Shown piece after piece: positions 60,541 through 64,000 of a stretch of 64,000 nucleotides of DNA. Origin of the DNA: Valencia hispanica (taxonomy: Eukaryota; Chordata; Actinopteri; Cyprinodontiformes; Valenciidae); contig OY747712.1 in NCBI GenBank assembly GCA_963556495.2, forward strand, positions 21,279,235 through 21,343,234. The letters are read 5' to 3'. The first letter of the stretch is position 1, and each line of letters starts with the position of its first letter. Below the pieces are notes generated by a model, which had not been told where the DNA came from, made no database searches, and saw nothing but the letters and a program-made list of their open reading frames with translations. The position numbers were made by a program, and so were the translations under genes.

Positions 60541-60690
60541 TAGTCTTCCCAGGATCAGAACTAAAGGTGATGCAGCATTTATTTTTTATGCTCCTCAGCT
60601 CTGGAACAAACTCCCTGACAATCTGAGGCATTCAAAATCTGTTGGCTCATTTAAGTCAGCACTGAAAACGGAGAGATAAAGTTGTGGAGA
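60541..60690 (+). mobile_element. CR1/L2-type LINE 3' fragment joined to Tc1-C fragment
   Basis: GATGCAGCATTTATTTTTTA and CTCCTCAGCTCTGGAACAAA with AAGTCAGCACTGAAAACG are the C-terminal coding DNA of CR1/L2-type LINEs. Directly after it (60672-60770) GATAAAGTTGTGGAGAAGTT and CACAGAGCACTGTTCAATCT match the N-terminal transposase DNA of Tc1-C. Confidence 0.55.
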
Positions 60691-62773
60691 AGTTAAGTTA
60701 AAATAAAACAACATCCAAAACTTTGAAAATATCACAGAGCACTGTTCAATCTGTCATCCAAAAATAATCATCATCCACGGATACTCATATGCCAAGAAAG
60801 GAAGCCATTAACGATAGGATCCAGTTCAGTTGGGACAACCTAGCAATAATACAGCTGTTAATAATGAAAACCACAGATTTGGCAGAAAGTAATGGAAGAA
60901 AACTATGGGGTAAACACCCTGCAAATTAAAAGTGTATTCCCAGGTTAAAATGTGTGCATATTGGTTAATAGTTGTGCATAGCTACAAATTTGTAAACTAT
61001 TGATTAAATGAACCAAATCACACATAAAACGGAAGTGTATATTTTCCCTGTGAGAACACGGTTTCAAAAGTTACATCTGAAATAAATCACAAATACAAAT
61101 TGCACATTTACAGTTGTGGTTTCCTCAGTATGAACATGAGGAGCAAGGTGTTTGAGAGCACACATTTCTGCTTTGAGAATACGGATTTACAACCCGGAGC
61201 ATGGTCACGTGATCAAGGGTTAATTAATGCAGCTTAGATAAGTCGATGAATACAGTGCCGGTCCACACTCGAGGCGGCAGTATTGTACCTCAAGCTTGCC
61301 AACCGTCAATGAAAGGCATGGAGAAGAAGTCTAAGACTGCATGCAGTTAATCAACTTTGCACAATGCAAGGATAAAATGGTCAATTTTCTATGTGGCTGT
61401 TTGAATACTTTTGCAAGTAATTATGAACTGGATTTGCAAGTGTGCATTTTGGGTGCTCAGATATTCACAGCTGAAAAAATCCTAACCATCTTGTGCTTAT
61501 TAATGTTTCCAGTTTGACTAATAATTATGGGGATGATTACGTCTCACATGACTACCCTAATTAAAGCAGTCAGCTTGCCTTGGCTTATCTTCTTTTGTTG
61601 CCAGGGTGTGCTGGACTAAGAGCTTCATGACACTGAGATCCCTGAGGGACAAACTAATGAGGATTAAGAAAAGGTAGGGCAGTAGACAGATGTCAGGTTA
61701 ATTCTCACTGATTTGGTGGGAAAAGAAAGGATATAATACAATATTGGACTATAAAAAAATTTAACTGGAAGAGGCTCTATATCTTTCTTTAGTTTGTGGT
61801 TAGGTCTCAGTACAACTACTTGAGCTCCATTTTTGTATGTGAAATGAGGTGTGTCCCAGAATTCAGATTGCATGCTTTGGCTTTCTTAACTCTCAAGAGC
61901 AGACATGTCGAGGAATGTGTCTGGGACATTACAGTGGCCCCTGCATTTCTAATAAACAAGAGATAGTCATCTTTTTCTTTGTTTTTGTTTAGCCTGTTAC
62001 TCTTCTCATACTCATCCTTAAAACATGATTCTAAAAATGAGCTGCTTGGATACTATATAAGCACAACGAAGAATATTTCTTCTTATTATATAAATATGGC
62101 TGTGTGTGTGTCACATGTCAGTATTTAGGATAGATGATTACCACTTCACTGGCAGTCAGTACCTGTCTCACTCCTCTTGATGACTGAATACAAGTTGCAG
62201 AAAATGATTTAGTTGGAAAGCTTAATTCAGAGCAATTCCTCCTGTGTTTTTGTTTTTGCTGCTTATCAATATTCCTGCCTTCTTTATTATATCTTATTGT
62301 GCACCTGGAAACAAGCCTACATTATCAGGCCATAGTTGTAATCCTATTTGTGTCTCTTATAAAAGTGAAAGTTGATCAATGATTTGAGGTTGTTATTTAG
62401 TAAAGCCAGGAATTTGCCCTCAAATGTTAATTTCCTTCCACACTACACCAAGGCCTGAAAATGCTTGTTCTAATTTTTTATTTTTACTATTTTGGACAAT
62501 TTCAGGACAGGGACAGACCTTTGCCAGAGTACATATGACCAGAGCCAGAACCTACTTGCATCACTGAGATTTGATGTCTCTCATAGATTAACCCCTGATT
62601 TGCTGTTTCAAGTCAAATCTAGCCCAGTCATGTCTGTACAAACAAAATTTTATCAGAATGATACGCAAAGAGTCATACACTATGGATTTTTGTAATAATG
62701 TGAACCACATTGCCTCAGTGGTGATGTTCACCTAATCAAATTCTATTCTCATTTTTTTAAACAAATTTTCCAG

Positions 62774-62925
62774 CTTGCCAAGGCTTCACCAATCGTTTGA
62801 ATCTTCTGGGCACTAAAGAGGACCACTACCTTAACATGGTGAAGACCTACAGCAATTGTACTGTTGTCCTGGAGAACTTGGAGATCACTTACGTAGAGGA
62901 GAACCGTGACCTGTCCTTCCTTAAG
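62774..62925 (+). CDS. egfr: egfr coding exon 2: start of ligand-binding domain I
   Basis: 152-base exon, as I recall the same length as human EGFR exon 2, with acceptor TTTTCCAG and donor GTAAAA. It completes a split Ala codon and adds 50 codons (residues 28-77), starting [20 protein letters not shown] and ending [17 protein letters not shown]. This is the start of the receptor L domain 1, whose solenoid strands bind ligand with domain III. Cys28 and Cys55 have the same spacing as the first disulphide of human EGFR. Asn54-Cys-Thr is a glycosylation sequon at the place where human EGFR has an unusual NNC site. NLEIT and DLSFL are ErbB hallmarks; CQG and the TYV..N.DLSFL run favour EGFR over ERBB2, 3 or 4. 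The receptor is a membrane tyrosine kinase; all later exons are outside the window. Confidence 0.95.
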
Positions 62926-63498
62926 GTAAAAGTCTACATTCTGTTAATGGTTACATTTAAAGCAAGATATTTACGTGCACTATATAAAAACACACATAAC
63001 TTACTTAAATTAATGTTTGCAGTTTTAGATCAGGTAGGAATCAACTAAATTATGTAAGTTTGCAAACTGCCAAAATAATTATAGAACATCATGGGAATTT
63101 ACAAAAATTATTTTCCTTGATGTTTGGCAGTATCGCTCTGTACACTGCATGACTCGGGTCAAACCTTTTGGGTTTCCTTCCACAAGCTTCTTATAATAGC
63201 TTCCCTGAGTTTTTGCTTATTTTTCCTGATAGAATTAGTGTAACAGAAGATGTTTTCAAAAAACACACCGTGGCAGCATATTGGGGTAATATTGCCGGCC
63301 CAATGTGTCTTATGAATATTTGCAAAGTGCGAATATCGCAGCATTCGTACCGGCATGCTTGATAGTAATATTACCACAATACTACTGCAAAGCTAGACTT
63401 ATGAATGAAGATCATGCCTTGCTGCAACAGAGGGCAATAATGATGTGTGGAATGTGTGCTGAGCCCCGGCCAGCAACAGTATTTAAAATGCAAGTAAT
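62926..63498 (+). other. egfr intron 2, first part
   Basis: AT-rich intronic sequence after the donor GTAAAA. No exon-like segment: the expected next egfr coding block was looked for to the end of the window and not found. Confidence 0.7.
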
Positions 63499-63700
63499 GG
63501 GGGCGACTGTGGTCAGGTGGTAGGAATTCGTCCTGTAATCGGTGGGTTTCTGGTTTGAATCCCCGCTCTGTCCACCTTGGTCATTGTGTCAAGACACTTC
63601 ACCCGTTGCCTGTTGGCGGTGGTCAGAGGACCCGGCGGCGCTTGTGTCAGTGTGTCCCAGGGCAGCTGTGGCTGCAATGCAGAAAAAGTGGTAAACAAAT
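63499..63700 (+). repeat. tRNA-derived SINE in egfr intron 2
   Basis: Polymerase III-like boxes at the expected distance: A-box-like TGGTCAGGTGG (63510-63520) and B-box-like GGTTTGAATCC (63552-63562), after the opening GGGGGCGACTGTGG, which is typical of fish SINEs, and the phrase GTGTCAAGACACTTCACCC. Not a tRNA gene: the stems do not pair as a cloverleaf. Confidence 0.65.
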
Positions 63701-64000
63701 GCATGATGCCGGCGTTCACTGATGTCGGCATAGTCTTTTGAAACAGCCTAGAGTCACCTTTTTAGCTCTGCCCACAAATTTTCTGTGGCTGAGATGAGGA
63801 CCTTTTTTTAAACAATTGTATCACCAGAATGGTTTATACTCCACATAAACGGTGTGTGTTTTATTTGTAGGGGTGCAACTACAATACATCAATGAAGTTG
63901 CCAAAAATGTTATTCCGAGGACGCTGTCTATCATTCCACTCAAACTATGATTTCATCTAAAGATACATTTCTCAACACAAGACATGTGGCTTTAAGCTAA
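63701..64000. other. egfr intron 2, window end
   Basis: No recognised feature. The window ends before the next egfr exon. Confidence 0.6.

Larger units (their letters stand above)
34015..62773 (+). other. egfr intron 1
   Basis: 28,759-base intron bounded by GGTATGC and TTTTCCAG. Large first introns are usual in EGFR genes. Recognised contents are listed separately: Tc1/MITE nest (36985-38617), 43317-43378, 44451-44547, 44710-45050, 47614-47832, 47850-48410, 49259-49460, direct repeats at 51121-51385 and 52215-52450, Tc1 remnant near 51630, the hAT/Tc1 nest at 52796-55028, 55805-57836, 59354-60534 and 60541-60770. Simple repeats include (GAT)n at 34368-34400, 17 T at 39212-39228 and 19 G at 47048-47066. 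In 34405-36980, 38620-43315, 45050-47610, 49465-51120, 57850-59350 and 60770-62770 I see nothing that can be supported. Confidence 0.85.

Noticed and set aside
62926..64000. Search for egfr exon 3
   Set aside because: No frame with splice sites matching the next part of receptor domain I was found.

Overview
The window is eukaryotic and almost certainly from a teleost fish. It has long introns with GT-AG borders, very low coding density, many Tc1-like, hAT-like and Harbinger-like DNA elements, CR1/L2-type and RTE-type LINEs, tRNA-like SINEs and microsatellites. No bacterial, CRISPR or operon features were seen. The species is not determined.

Two vertebrate genes are present, both only by their 5' ends and pointing away from each other. 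On the minus strand, coding exons 1 to 4 of a membrane-type matrix metalloproteinase (best call mmp16) lie at 7704-7832, 3603-3751, 2870-2986 and 1451-1755. They join in frame into 233 complete codons: signal peptide, pro-domain with cysteine switch, furin site and the first part of the catalytic domain. The exon with the HExxH zinc site is beyond the left edge. On the plus strand, an EGF receptor gene (egfr; a or b copy not resolved) has its signal-peptide exon at 33936-34014 and second exon at 62774-62925, separated by an intron of 28,759 bases. The rest is beyond the right edge.

Between the two starts (about 8.2-33.6 kb) the DNA is mostly layered transposons. From 10.8 to 14.7 kb a hAT-like element contains a Tc1 that itself contains an L2-type LINE and a separate 608-base insert. 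At 14.97-15.63 kb there is a foldback element with arms of about 200 bases. A CR1/Rex1-like LINE fills 19.97-22.48 kb and abuts an RTE-type LINE fragment. From 23.1 to 28.1 kb one Tc1 copy has been expanded about threefold by nested insertions. From 30.4 to 32.9 kb two L2-type LINE pieces stand head to head.

EGFR intron 1 carries further dated layers: a Tc1 with a Harbinger-like MITE that holds a hAT MITE (37.0-38.6 kb), a hAT MITE with a perfect 8-base target duplication holding a nearly intact Tc1 transposon (52.8-55.0 kb), a 2-kb hAT-type element (55.8-57.8 kb), and a hAT-like element interrupted by a solo LTR (59.35-60.53 kb). Short tandem duplications and one diverged direct repeat complete the picture.

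I found no evidence of a novel biological system. The most useful observations are the resolved nesting orders with target-site duplications, a one-frameshift Tc1 transposase with an intact DD34E triad, a minimal upstream reading frame before egfr, and a 23-base T tract just inside mmp16 intron 1. All family assignments come from reading motifs and remembered family features, not from database searches.
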